Assembly: GCA_023426145.1 (NCBI GenBank) | Contig: JAFABG010000025.1 | Location: 262,532 to 326,531 of the forward strand | Source of the DNA: Bacteroidota bacterium | Lineage (GTDB): Bacteria; Bacteroidota; Bacteroidia; Bacteroidales; Bacteroidaceae | DNA length: 64,000 nucleotides | Reading direction: 5' to 3' | Shown: positions 26,085 to 35,083 of the stretch, piece by piece | How positions within the stretch are numbered: position 1 is the stretch's first letter | Layout: every line of letters starts with the position of its first letter | Notes under the pieces: model-generated | The model's input: the letters and a program-made list of their open reading frames with translations, nothing else | Database searches by the model: none | What the model was told of the DNA's origin: nothing | Program-made: the position numbers and the translations under genes

Positions 26085-26548
26085 ATACAGCTACACAGCT
26101 TCTCATCGAATGGGGAATCCCCGGGCTATTCATATCAGCTTTACTGGCTGGAAGTATCCTTCCATTCAGTTCTGAACTGGTTTTGGTAGCACTAGTTAAA
26201 CTGGGGTTAAACCCGACAGCTTGCATTATTGCTGCTTCACTTGGCAATACAGCTGGTGGAATGACTTGCTACTTCATGGGACGTTTGGGCAAAATAAGCT
26301 GGATAGAAAAATATTTCAAAATAAAAAAAGAGAAAATAGACAAAATGGTAAACTTTCTCCATGGTAAAGGAGCACTGATGGGATTTTTCGCATTCCTACC
26401 TGCTATTGGAGAAGTTATTTCTATGGCTTTAGGATTTATGCGAAGCAATTTATGGCTCACCACTTTAGCCATGTTCATAGGGAAACTTGTACGGTACATT
26501 CTACTCTTATATGTGTTAGAAAATGCTTGGAACGTTGTAGCTGGATAA
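26069..26548 (+). CDS. YqaA/DedA-family small membrane protein (SNARE-associated domain)
   Basis: A 159-residue membrane protein of the VTT/DedA superfamily, YqaA type. The conserved region includes SALLAGSILPFSSELVLVALV near the N-terminus, the GNTAGGMTCYFMGRLG segment (residues about 68-84), a charged loop, and FFAFLPAIGEVISMALGFMR. DedA-superfamily proteins are implicated in lipid-carrier or phospholipid translocation and envelope homeostasis; this member's substrate is unknown. It overlaps the preceding membrane-protein gene by 16 bp and is 15 bp from mnmD. Confidence 0.85.
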   Translation: MDAFINTATQLLIEWGIPGLFISALLAGSILPFSSELVLVALVKLGLNPTACIIAASLGNTAGGMTCYFMGRLGKISWIEKYFKIKKEKIDKMVNFLHGKGALMGFFAFLPAIGEVISMALGFMRSNLWLTTLAMFIGKLVRYILLLYVLENAWNVVAG

Positions 26549-26563
26549 GATGCCAATAGGAAG

Positions 26564-27277
26564 ATGAAAAGAATAATAGAAAAAACAGATGATGGGAGTG
26601 CTACCCTATTTGTTCCAGAGCTGAATGAACACTATCATTCAACTAAAGGTGCTCGAACAGAATCACAACATATCTTTATAAATATGGGATTAAAAGCCTC
26701 ATTAGTTGAAGCCCCTCATATTCTTGAAATAGGTTTTGGTACTGGTTTAAATGCTTGGCTCACTCTTGAAGAAGCCGAAAAAAGTTCGCGAGTAGTAAAC
26801 TATAAAGGATTAGAACTTTATCCACTTGAATGGCTTACAATTAAAGAATTAGGATATATAGATCAATTCGAGCAAGTTACAATAAACAATCAACCAACTT
26901 CATCTATAGGCTTATTCGAATTGATGCATACTTCGCCTTGGGAAAATGAACTAACAATAAGTCCTCATTTCATTCTCAAGAAAATACAAGCGGATTTTAG
27001 CAAATGGGGAGAAAAAAACGCTAGTTACCAACTGTTTGAGCCTTCCACATTTGACATTATCTATTTTGATGCATTCGCACCAGAAAAGCAACCAGAGATG
27101 TGGTCACAGAACCTATTCGACCACTTATACGTTTTACTAAATAAGGGAGGCATTCTGACGACTTATTGTGCAAAAGGTGTAATCAGAAGAATGTTACAAA
27201 CAGCAGGATTTACAGTTGAACGGCTTCCTGGACCTCCAGGAGGTAAACGTGAAATACTACGTGCTCTAAAAAAATAA
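26564..27277 (+). CDS. mnmD: tRNA (5-methylaminomethyl-2-thiouridine)-methyltransferase MnmD
   Basis: A 237-residue SAM-dependent methyltransferase corresponding to the methyltransferase half of MnmC, without the FAD oxidase half. It completes mnm5(s2)U at the tRNA wobble position. Motifs: the SAM site ILEIGFGTGLNAW (about residues 57-69), FDIIYFDAFAPEKQPEMW (about 163-180) and LTTYCAKGVIRRML near the C-terminus. Single-domain MnmD proteins are known in bacteria lacking the fused MnmC. It acts downstream of MnmG, encoded at the other end of this region. Confidence 0.92.
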   Translation: MKRIIEKTDDGSATLFVPELNEHYHSTKGARTESQHIFINMGLKASLVEAPHILEIGFGTGLNAWLTLEEAEKSSRVVNYKGLELYPLEWLTIKELGYIDQFEQVTINNQPTSSIGLFELMHTSPWENELTISPHFILKKIQADFSKWGEKNASYQLFEPSTFDIIYFDAFAPEKQPEMWSQNLFDHLYVLLNKGGILTTYCAKGVIRRMLQTAGFTVERLPGPPGGKREILRALKK

Positions 27278-27315
27278 AAAACAAGTCTAAAAGACAACAG
27301 CAATAAATACGAATT

Positions 27316-28233
27316 ATGCACCAACCGATCAATATTATAAAAGGGACTTTAGTAAGCTTATGCCTCTCATTAGCTGCTTGTGGAGGCAATATGGCTAAAA
27401 AAAATGGAAGCGAAGAAGTAAAACCAATCATAACGGTGACTATCGAGCCACAGCGTTACTTTACAGAAGCTATTGCAGGAGATAAGTTCACTATAATCAG
27501 CATGGTACCTAAAGGAATGAGTCCCGAAACCTATGACCCAATACCTCAACAACTTGTTTCTCTAGGAAATAGTAAGGCTTACTTCCGCATTGGTTATATT
27601 GGATTTGAACAAGTCTGGATGGATCGTTTAATGAACAATGCACCCCATCTTCAAGTCTTTAACACATCAAGAGATATAGATCTAATTTTAAATAATGATG
27701 ACTCCAAGCACGATCATGCAGCCCATGAGAAACACGGACACAGCCATACAGTAGAACCACATGTATGGACTTCTGCAACCAATGCATTAATCCTTGCCAA
27801 AAACACCTATCAAGCACTATGCACGATAGATAAAGCAAATGAGACCTACTATTTGATGCGCTACGACTCACTATGTCAACGCATTCAACAAACTGATAGC
27901 ATTATTCGAAAGAAGCTCTCCGCTCAAGGAGCTTCAAAGGCTTTCATGATCTACCATCCCGCACTTTCTTACTTTGCCCGAGATTATGGGTTGACCCAAA
28001 TTTCTATTGAAGAAGAAGGAAAAGAACCTTCGCCTGCTCACTTAAAAGAGCTAATAGACTTGTGCAAAATGCAAAAAGTAGAGGTCATTTTTGTCCAGCC
28101 AGAATTTGATAAACGAAATGCAGAAACTATAGCGCAGCAAACCAACACCAAAGTAGTGCCAATAAATCCATTAAGTTATGACTGGAACACTGAGATGCTA
28201 CATATTGCAGAGTCTCTTTCACATAATAAATGA
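27316..28233 (+). CDS. Zinc ABC transporter substrate-binding lipoprotein (ZnuA-like)
   Basis: A 305-residue cluster A-I metal-binding lipoprotein. The lipobox is SLAAC with Cys22. A His/Asp-rich loop at residues 131-149 (HDHAAHEKHGHSHTVEPHVW) is the mark of zinc-type family members. Other ligand regions are MIYHPALSYFARDYGL and the C-terminal NPLSYDW. The N-terminal ligand segment reads MSPETYDPIP, so the usual His of the H-x-(F/Y)-E-P pattern is absent. Its stop overlaps the start of the ATPase gene by 4 bp. No permease gene follows. Confidence 0.9.
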   Translation: MHQPINIIKGTLVSLCLSLAACGGNMAKKNGSEEVKPIITVTIEPQRYFTEAIAGDKFTIISMVPKGMSPETYDPIPQQLVSLGNSKAYFRIGYIGFEQVWMDRLMNNAPHLQVFNTSRDIDLILNNDDSKHDHAAHEKHGHSHTVEPHVWTSATNALILAKNTYQALCTIDKANETYYLMRYDSLCQRIQQTDSIIRKKLSAQGASKAFMIYHPALSYFARDYGLTQISIEEEGKEPSPAHLKELIDLCKMQKVEVIFVQPEFDKRNAETIAQQTNTKVVPINPLSYDWNTEMLHIAESLSHNK

Positions 28234-29048
28234 TTCAGAAACAAAATAATACTCCCAGTATGAAACCGATTATTGAAATAAAAAACCTTGCTGCCGGATA
28301 CGAACAACGTACCGTAATCCATGACGTAAACTTAAATGTTTATGAGCGAGACTTTTTAGGAATCATCGGCCCTAATGGAGGAGGAAAAACTACACTTATA
28401 AAATGTATTCTCGGTCTATTGAAGCCTACCTCAGGAGAAATTGTTTTCCATTCGGCTAAAAATCAGCCTATTGGTATACAGTCTAATATAAATGGTTCAC
28501 AAGCTAGTTTAGGCTACCTGCCACAGTATAGCACCATTGACCGAAAGTTTCCAATTTCAGTAGAGGAAGTGATTCTTTCAGGATTAAGCATCAAGAAATC
28601 GCTCACTTCACGATTTACAGCTGAACAAAAGGAAAAAGGCAAACATGTTATCGCTCGTATGGGACTAGAAGATTTAGAGCATCGTTCGATTGGACAACTC
28701 AGTGGCGGACAATTACAACGTACTCTTCTAGGGAGGGCAATTATCTCCGATCCTTCAGTGCTAATTCTTGATGAGCCAAGCACTTACATAGATAAACGAT
28801 TCGAAGCTCGCCTATATGAGCTGCTAGCAGATATAAACAAAGAATGTGCAATTATTCTTGTAAGCCATGACATAGGCACAGTCTTACAACAAGTGAAATC
28901 AATTGCCTGTATCAATGAAACATTAGATTATCATCCTGACACGGGGGTTTCAACTGAATGGCTTGAAAGAAACTTCAACTGCCCCATTGAGTTGCTTGGA
29001 CACGGCACTCTGCCACATCGAATTTTAGGAGAGCATCACCATCATTAA
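28230..29048 (+). CDS. Zinc/manganese ABC transporter ATP-binding protein (ZnuC-like)
   Basis: A 272-residue ABC ATPase. Walker A is GPNGGGKTT (about residues 48-56), the signature is LSGGQLQR, Walker B is VLILDEPS and the switch His is in LVSHD. The chain ends in four consecutive histidines, fitting a metal-linked role. The start at 28230 overlaps the substrate-binding gene stop (ATGA); an internal ATG at 28260 begins the conserved domain and is an alternative. The 300 bp downstream contain no permease, so the transporter must draw its membrane subunit from elsewhere. Confidence 0.92.
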   Translation: MIQKQNNTPSMKPIIEIKNLAAGYEQRTVIHDVNLNVYERDFLGIIGPNGGGKTTLIKCILGLLKPTSGEIVFHSAKNQPIGIQSNINGSQASLGYLPQYSTIDRKFPISVEEVILSGLSIKKSLTSRFTAEQKEKGKHVIARMGLEDLEHRSIGQLSGGQLQRTLLGRAIISDPSVLILDEPSTYIDKRFEARLYELLADINKECAIILVSHDIGTVLQQVKSIACINETLDYHPDTGVSTEWLERNFNCPIELLGHGTLPHRILGEHHHH

Positions 29049-29319
29049 GCACCAAGATAAAAATAGTATCAGTTACAATATCAATTAATGCATAAAAGAA
29101 TAAACTGTTTTATTACTTAAAATTGCAATTTTTGTGAAAATAGAAAGTTAAAACTCACATAGAGAAGAAAGAAAAACCAGCCCCCTACTGAATAGATATA
29201 ACCCTGTAAGATACCAGAAGCCCTATTCACAGAATTCTAATATAGCCTCTATACAAGAGATTTATGCTTTCAGTTACTTAATATTTCTTACTTTGTTCCT
29301 CATTATTCTTACAAATCAC
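29049..29319. other. Intergenic stretch before the DUF2723 gene
   Basis: About 270 bp of AT-rich sequence without an ORF, a convincing terminator or a repeat. There is no ABC permease fragment on either strand. A promoter box begins at its right end. Confidence 0.5.
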
Positions 29320-29327
29320 TATCTTTG
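29320..29327 (+). promoter_or_regulatory. -7 box upstream of the DUF2723 gene
   Basis: TATCTTTG matches TAnnTTTG, 44 bp before the ATG at 29372. Confidence 0.6.
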
Positions 29328-29371
29328 CGCCCACGTAATCTGTTTATAACGAAAAAACTACGATAGTGCTA

Positions 29372-32300
29372 ATGAAACAGTACAGAACGATAAACAATCT
29401 GGTGGGTTGGCTGACATTTATAATTGCAGCTACAGTCTATTGTTTGACTATAGAACCTACAGCAAGTTTTTGGGATTGTCCCGAGTTTATTACAACCGGT
29501 TATAAACTGGAAGTTGGACATCCCCCCGGTGCACCTTTCTTCATGTTGGTATCAAATTTATTCTCTCAATTCGCTTCCGATGCATCCACAGTAGCTAAAA
29601 TGGTGAATTATATGAGCGCTCTGATGAGTGGTGCTTGTATTCTATTCTTGTTTTGGAGTATCACCCATTTAGTCCGCAAATTAGTGATTACTGATGAGAG
29701 TAAGATAACAAATGGACAACTCATAACAGTAATGGGTAGCGGAATCGTCGGTGCCTTAGTATATACATTCAGCGACACATTCTGGTTCTCAGCTGTAGAA
29801 GGTGAAGTCTATGCATTCTCATCCCTATTCACAGCAATTGTCTTTTGGTTGATATTAAAATGGGAAGATGTCGCCGATCAGCCTCACAGCGATCGATGGC
29901 TGATTCTTATCGCCTACCTGACTGGCTTAAGTATTGGTGTCCACCTATTAAACCTACTCTGCCTTCCGGCCATTGTATTAGTATACTATTACAAAAAAAC
30001 GCCTAACGCTACAGCGAAAGGTTCCATATTGGCTCTATTAGCCTCAATGGTTCTAGTTGCAGCTGTGTTATATGGAATTGTTCCAGGCATCGTAAAAGTT
30101 GGTGGATGGTTTGAACTGCTGTTCGTTAACGGCCTTGGGCTTTCTTTCAACTCTGGCGTAGTGGTGTACATTATTGTACTTGCCGCTATACTTATTTGGG
30201 GTATATACGAAAGCTACACAGAGAAGAGCAAAATGCGTATGGCTATATCTTTTGTCCTCACCATTGCCCTACTTGGCATACCATTCTACGGACATGGAGT
30301 AAGCAGCATTTTAATAGGCATTGTTGTTATTGCTGTTTTAGGTTTTTATTTAATCCCTCAAGTTCAAGAAAAACTAAAAGAGAAATGGCGCATATCCGCC
30401 CGTACGATGAATACAGCATTGCTATGTACAATGATGATCGTGATCGGATACTCCTCCTATGCACTGATCGTAATCCGTTCAACTGCTAACACCCCCATGG
30501 ACCAAAACTCACCGGAAGATATCTTCACCTTAGGAGATTACCTCGGTCGCGAACAATATGGCACACGCCCTCTTTTCTATGGTCCAGCATTCTCTTCCAA
30601 AGTGGCACTTGATGTTAAAGATGGCTACTGCGTGCCTAGACAGACAGAAACTGCCAGTAAATATGTTCGTAAAGAGAAAACTTCGCCTGACGAAAAAGAC
30701 TCTTATATCGAACTTCCGGGACGTATTGATTATGAATATGCTCAAAACATGTTCTTCCCGCGCATGTATAGTTCTGCTCATTCTTCACTTTATAAACAGT
30801 GGGTCGATATCAAAGGATACGACGTACCCTACGACCAATGTGGTGAGACCGTTATGGTAAACATGCCAACACAATGGGAAAACATCAAATTCTTCTTTAC
30901 CTACCAATTGAATTTCATGTATTGGCGCTACTTCATGTGGAATTTTTCCGGACGGCAAAACGACATGCAAGGAAGTGGTGAGATTGAGCATGGTAATTGG
31001 ATCACTGGTATTTCGTTTATAGATAATCTATTGGTTGGAAATCAAGAACTACTTCCGCAAGAGCTTAAAGCAAATAAGGGACATAATGTCTTTTATTGTT
31101 TACCACTCTTGCTCGGTCTTGTTGGACTATTCTGGCAAGCATACCGCAATCAACGAGGTATCCAACAATTCTGGGTGGTATTCTTCCTATTCTTTATGAC
31201 AGGAATAGCCATTGTTCTTTACCTTAATCAGACCCCTGCACAACCCCGTGAACGTGACTACGCTTATGCTGGATCATTCTATGCATTCGCTATTTGGGTA
31301 GGTATGGGAGTAGCAGGAATTGTCCGTCTGTTGCAAGAATATGGTAAGATGAAAGAGCTACCAGCTGCTATATTAGCTACTGTATGCTGCCTTCTAGTAC
31401 CTATTCAAATGGCAGGGCAAACATGGGACGATCACGACCGAAGTGGACGCTTTGTTGCTCGTGACTTCGGACAGAACTACCTAATGACTTTACAAGAAAA
31501 GGGCAATCCGATCATTTTCACTAATGGAGATAATGATACTTTCCCATTATGGTATAATCAAGAAACAGAAGGCTTCCGTACAGACACCCGTACTTGCAAC
31601 CTAAGTTATTTACAGACAGACTGGTACATTGATCAAATGAAGCGCCCAGCCTACGATTCTCCTTCCCTACCTATCACATGGGATCGTGTTGAATACGTAG
31701 AAGGACAGAATGAGTACATCTCTATTCGCCCTGAAGTGAAGAAAAACATTGACCAGATGTATGCGCAAGCAGATAGTGCCCTTAAAAGTGGTAATCCAGA
31801 AGTGATGAATCAACTCAAAGCTCAATTCGGAGAGAATCCATACGAGCTGAAAAATATTCTCAAATATTGGGTAAGATCAGACAAAGAGGGTCTTCACGTG
31901 ATTCCTACGGATAGTATAGTCATGAAGATTGATAAAGAAGCGGTCCGCCGTTCAGGAATGATGATACCGAAATCCTTAGGTGATTCAATCCCCGACTACA
32001 TGACGATCTTACTAAGAGATGGCAATGGCAATTCTAAACGTGCCCTCTACAAGAGCGAGTTAATGATGCTTGAGATGCTTGCACACGCAAATTGGGAACG
32101 CCCTATTTATATGGCAATCACTGTAGGTAGTGAGAATCATCTCGGCATGGATAACCACTTTATCCAGGAAGGTTTGGCTTATCGTTTCACACCTTTTGAT
32201 ACAGATAAGCTGGACACAAAAATAGACAGCGAGAAAATGTATGATAATCTGATGAATAAGTTCAAGTTCGGGGGCATTGAGAAGCCAGGTATCTACATTG

Positions 32301-32746
32301 ATGAAAATGTAATGAGAATGTGCTATACACACCGACGTGTTTTCACTCAACTTGTAGGGCAGCTTATTAAAGAAGGGCAAAAAGAAAAAGCTCTTGCTGC
32401 ACTTAACTATGCTGAAAAGATGATCCCGTCATTTAATGTACCTTATGATTGGGCTAACGGCTCTTTCCAAATGACTGAAGCCTACTATCAATTAGGAAAG
32501 AATGAAAAAGCAAATAAGATCATCGATGAGCTTGCCAACAAGTCGCTAGAATATATGATTTGGTACCTTAGCCTAACAGACTATCAGCTTTCAATAGCTG
32601 GAGAGAATTTCATGTATAATGCGGGACTCCTCGATGCAGAAGTACGCTTAATGGAGAAATACAAATCTACAGCTCTCGCCAAACATTATTCAGAGCAACT
32701 CGAACAATTATACAACGAGTATGTGTCAAGAGTAAAAGGAAAATAA
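29372..32746 (+). CDS. DUF2723 family GT-C-type membrane glycosyltransferase
   Basis: A 1124-residue protein. The N-terminal half is a multi-pass membrane domain resembling GT-C protein O-mannosyltransferases. Near residues 27-53 it has ASFWDCPEFI followed by KLEVGHPPGAPFF, with the acidic residue expected for catalysis. Later landmarks are QTPAQPRERDYAYAGSFYAF and a soluble part beginning FTNGDNDTFPLWY, ending in a helical TPR-like region. DUF2723 proteins are assigned to a GT-C family and linked to Bacteroidota protein O-glycosylation; that role is inferred here. A GTG two codons upstream (29366) is an alternative start. Confidence 0.88.
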   Translation: MKQYRTINNLVGWLTFIIAATVYCLTIEPTASFWDCPEFITTGYKLEVGHPPGAPFFMLVSNLFSQFASDASTVAKMVNYMSALMSGACILFLFWSITHLVRKLVITDESKITNGQLITVMGSGIVGALVYTFSDTFWFSAVEGEVYAFSSLFTAIVFWLILKWEDVADQPHSDRWLILIAYLTGLSIGVHLLNLLCLPAIVLVYYYKKTPNATAKGSILALLASMVLVAAVLYGIVPGIVKVGGWFELLFVNGLGLSFNSGVVVYIIVLAAILIWGIYESYTEKSKMRMAISFVLTIALLGIPFYGHGVSSILIGIVVIAVLGFYLIPQVQEKLKEKWRISARTMNTALLCTMMIVIGYSSYALIVIRSTANTPMDQNSPEDIFTLGDYLGREQYGTRPLFYGPAFSSKVALDVKDGYCVPRQTETASKYVRKEKTSPDEKDSYIELPGRIDYEYAQNMFFPRMYSSAHSSLYKQWVDIKGYDVPYDQCGETVMVNMPTQWENIKFFFTYQLNFMYWRYFMWNFSGRQNDMQGSGEIEHGNWITGISFIDNLLVGNQELLPQELKANKGHNVFYCLPLLLGLVGLFWQAYRNQRGIQQFWVVFFLFFMTGIAIVLYLNQTPAQPRERDYAYAGSFYAFAIWVGMGVAGIVRLLQEYGKMKELPAAILATVCCLLVPIQMAGQTWDDHDRSGRFVARDFGQNYLMTLQEKGNPIIFTNGDNDTFPLWYNQETEGFRTDTRTCNLSYLQTDWYIDQMKRPAYDSPSLPITWDRVEYVEGQNEYISIRPEVKKNIDQMYAQADSALKSGNPEVMNQLKAQFGENPYELKNILKYWVRSDKEGLHVIPTDSIVMKIDKEAVRRSGMMIPKSLGDSIPDYMTILLRDGNGNSKRALYKSELMMLEMLAHANWERPIYMAITVGSENHLGMDNHFIQEGLAYRFTPFDTDKLDTKIDSEKMYDNLMNKFKFGGIEKPGIYIDENVMRMCYTHRRVFTQLVGQLIKEGQKEKALAALNYAEKMIPSFNVPYDWANGSFQMTEAYYQLGKNEKANKIIDELANKSLEYMIWYLSLTDYQLSIAGENFMYNAGLLDAEVRLMEKYKSTALAKHYSEQLEQLYNEYVSRVKGK

Positions 32747-32803
32747 TTAATAATCACTGATAAGCATGCATCAGATATTTATGCTCATCTCTTAAAACCG
32801 CAT

Positions 32804-32849
32804 GACGCGGATAACATCGAGCCTGTGTTAGGTTCATGTTATCCGCGTC
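32804..32849 (+). terminator. Hairpin after the DUF2723 gene
   Basis: GACGCGGATAACAT (32804-32817) is perfectly complementary to 32836-32849, with an 18-nt loop. There is no T tract, so it may act as an mRNA 3'-end stabiliser or structured spacer rather than as an intrinsic terminator. It lies 57 bp after the stop. Confidence 0.45.
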
Positions 32850-32935
32850 AGCGATGTTTAAGAAAATCCTGCATTAGCAGAAGTCAGCAACCTTGTCTAT
32901 TGCTTTTCAGTATGAAATAAGTAACAATCAACAGC

Positions 32936-33550
32936 ATGTTTATAGAGCAACCTCCCCGTTTCTTCCGGGCACTTTACCCACAGGCCATCTTTCGAATGGA
33001 TCCACACGAACGATCAGTTTACCTGACTTTCGACGATGGACCAATCCCCGAAGTTACCCCCTGGGTCTTGGATCTATTGCAGAAACATAACATAAAAGCC
33101 ACCTTCTTCATGGTAGGCGACAATATCCGTAAGCATCCAAGCGAATATAAAATGGTGGTCGAACAAAATCACCGCATTGGCAATCACACTTTCAACCATA
33201 TCAGAGGATTTGAGTATTCAAATCCCGATTATCTAGCAAATGCAAGAAAGGTAGATGAAATCATTCATTCCGATCTCTTCAGGCCCCCGCACGGACACAT
33301 GGGATTCCGACAATATTATACGTTACGCCATCACTACCGCATCATCATGTGGGATCTTGTCACTCGTGATTATAGTAAGCGAATGAGTCCAGAGCAAGTT
33401 CTGAACAACGTAAAGCGTTACGTACGCAATGGATCCATCATCACTTTCCATGATTCTTTAAAATCCTGGAACAACGGAAATCTACAATACGCTCTTCCCC
33501 GCTCCATCGAATTCTTAAAAGCGGAAGGATATGAGTTTAAAGTATTCTAG
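32936..33550 (+). CDS. Polysaccharide deacetylase (NodB homology domain)
   Basis: A 204-residue carbohydrate esterase family 4 type deacetylase. The NodB motifs are present: VYLTFDDGP (catalytic Asp and metal Asp, about residues 28-36), the metal-binding GNHTFNH (H-x3-H), RPPHGHMG (motif 3) and ITFHDSL (motif 5). It lacks a signal peptide, so it is probably cytoplasmic or exported by an unusual route. The substrate could be peptidoglycan or an oligosaccharide and cannot be read from sequence. queG follows after 43 bp. Confidence 0.9.
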   Translation: MFIEQPPRFFRALYPQAIFRMDPHERSVYLTFDDGPIPEVTPWVLDLLQKHNIKATFFMVGDNIRKHPSEYKMVVEQNHRIGNHTFNHIRGFEYSNPDYLANARKVDEIIHSDLFRPPHGHMGFRQYYTLRHHYRIIMWDLVTRDYSKRMSPEQVLNNVKRYVRNGSIITFHDSLKSWNNGNLQYALPRSIEFLKAEGYEFKVF

Positions 33551-33593
33551 TTCATTGAAACATTATATAACTATCATCATAATAGAAGTATAA

Positions 33594-34559
33594 ATGAAAA
33601 GACACCTCTCTACAGAGCAAATAAAAGCCGAAGCCAAGCGCCTCGGCTTTTCAGCCTGTGGACTGGCTCCAGCTGAAGCGGTAGATGAGAACACAGCCTC
33701 AGCTTTCCGCAAATGGATTGCTGAGGGGCATCATGCTGAGATGAACTACATGAAAAACTATGAAGAAAAAAGGCTTGATCCCCGCTTGCTAGTTGAAGGA
33801 GCACGCACAATCATCAGTGTTGCTTTGAACTATTACCCTCCCACCAAGTTAAGAGAAGACGAATACCAAATAGCATGGTATGCATACGGGAAAGACTACC
33901 ATGATGTAATGAAGAAAAAGCTTAATTCACTTCTCGATTTCATTCAAAGAGAAACAGTAGATAACGAGAACCACAATCAAGCCCCACCCCTACTCGTTGA
34001 AGGACGTGTCTTTTGCGATACAGCCCCTATACTTGAACGCTATTGGGCTTGGAGATGTGGCCTAGGATGGATAGGAAAAAACACTCAACTCATTATCCCG
34101 CACGCAGGTTCCTGCTTTTTCCTAGGAGAAATCATCATTAATAGAGAAGCTGATCAATATGATTCTCCGATGCAAAGTCGATGCGGTTCATGTAGTCGTT
34201 GCATTGAGGCTTGCCCTACAAGCTCATTTGAGGCCCCTTTTAGGCTAAATGCTGAAAGATGTCTATCTTATCTAACCATTGAACACCATGGAGAGCTAAA
34301 CCCAGAAATAATGAAAAAAGCAGGCAATAAAATATATGGTTGCGATGAATGCCTGAAAGCATGCCCTTGGAATCGCTTTGCTACCCCGACTGAAACAGAC
34401 GAATTTCATCTTTCTACCGCTATATTACAGATGCAGAAAAGAGATTGGCAACAATTAACAAATGAGCAATTTAGAGACCTTTTCAAAAATAGTGCAGCTA
34501 AACGAACAAAATATTCAGGATTAACGAGAAATATCAAAGCTATTAAAGACAATCAATAA
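33594..34559 (+). CDS. queG: Epoxyqueuosine reductase
   Basis: A 321-residue cobalamin-dependent iron-sulfur enzyme that reduces epoxyqueuosine to queuosine in tRNA. Two [4Fe-4S] binding sets are present: CGSCSRCIEACP and, after CLSYLTIEHHGEL, CDECLKACPW. The N-terminal cobalamin-binding part includes GYDxH-independent features such as LVEGARTIISVALNYYPP and the RCGLGWIGKNTQLI segment. Length is somewhat shorter than QueG proteins that have a C-terminal HEAT extension. QueA, which makes its substrate, is encoded at 56142-57200. Confidence 0.95.
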   Translation: MKRHLSTEQIKAEAKRLGFSACGLAPAEAVDENTASAFRKWIAEGHHAEMNYMKNYEEKRLDPRLLVEGARTIISVALNYYPPTKLREDEYQIAWYAYGKDYHDVMKKKLNSLLDFIQRETVDNENHNQAPPLLVEGRVFCDTAPILERYWAWRCGLGWIGKNTQLIIPHAGSCFFLGEIIINREADQYDSPMQSRCGSCSRCIEACPTSSFEAPFRLNAERCLSYLTIEHHGELNPEIMKKAGNKIYGCDECLKACPWNRFATPTETDEFHLSTAILQMQKRDWQQLTNEQFRDLFKNSAAKRTKYSGLTRNIKAIKDNQ

Positions 34560-34994
34560 ATAGGCATCATACCTTTTCATAAATCCCCAAATTTGATTAA
34601 AGTTCAAAATCTCTGTCCCATGGTTGAATAGTTGCTTTATCAACCAAATATCCAATAAGGTTAATAGCTATGCCCCTGCAAAGACATTTTAAAAAAAAGA
34701 TCCCCAAAGCAGTTCTGATTACCAAAAATTTCATATCGATAATTATATTTTCCGAAAATTAACACAAAGGTTAAGCGTATACTGTAACAACAGATAAATA
34801 TAATATTAATATAATTTATTAGTTATATCTGAAACAATGAGCATACCTCAATTATCATTTTGATCTTTAATTAGACCCTATTTCATATTATAAAACCAAT
34901 AATAAGCTATAAAACAATCAAGAAGAATAGTTTAACTACAACTATATTTCATAGTGATTTTACAATATAATTTAAATATATTTTAAAAAATTGT
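34560..34994. other. AT-rich intergenic region upstream of the SusCD locus
   Basis: About 435 bp without a credible ORF. Composition is strongly AT-rich and the right half is dominated by poly-A/T runs. No regulator gene (ECF sigma/anti-sigma or hybrid two-component) lies in it, although such genes often sit beside susC/susD pairs. Confidence 0.5.
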
Positions 34995-35024
34995 TTTGTT
35001 TTTATAAATATGTGCTTATATTTG
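34995..35024 (+). promoter_or_regulatory. Bacteroides -33/-7 promoter of the SusCD locus
   Basis: TTTG (34995-34998) and TATATTTG (35017-35024) are separated by 18 bp, a good match to the -33/-7 pattern. The predicted leader before the ATG at 35084 is about 50 nt. Confidence 0.65.
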
Positions 35025-35083
35025 CAAAATACGCCTACACAAACTGAACGATCTATCAAATCTTAAATATAGAAAGAGTGTTT

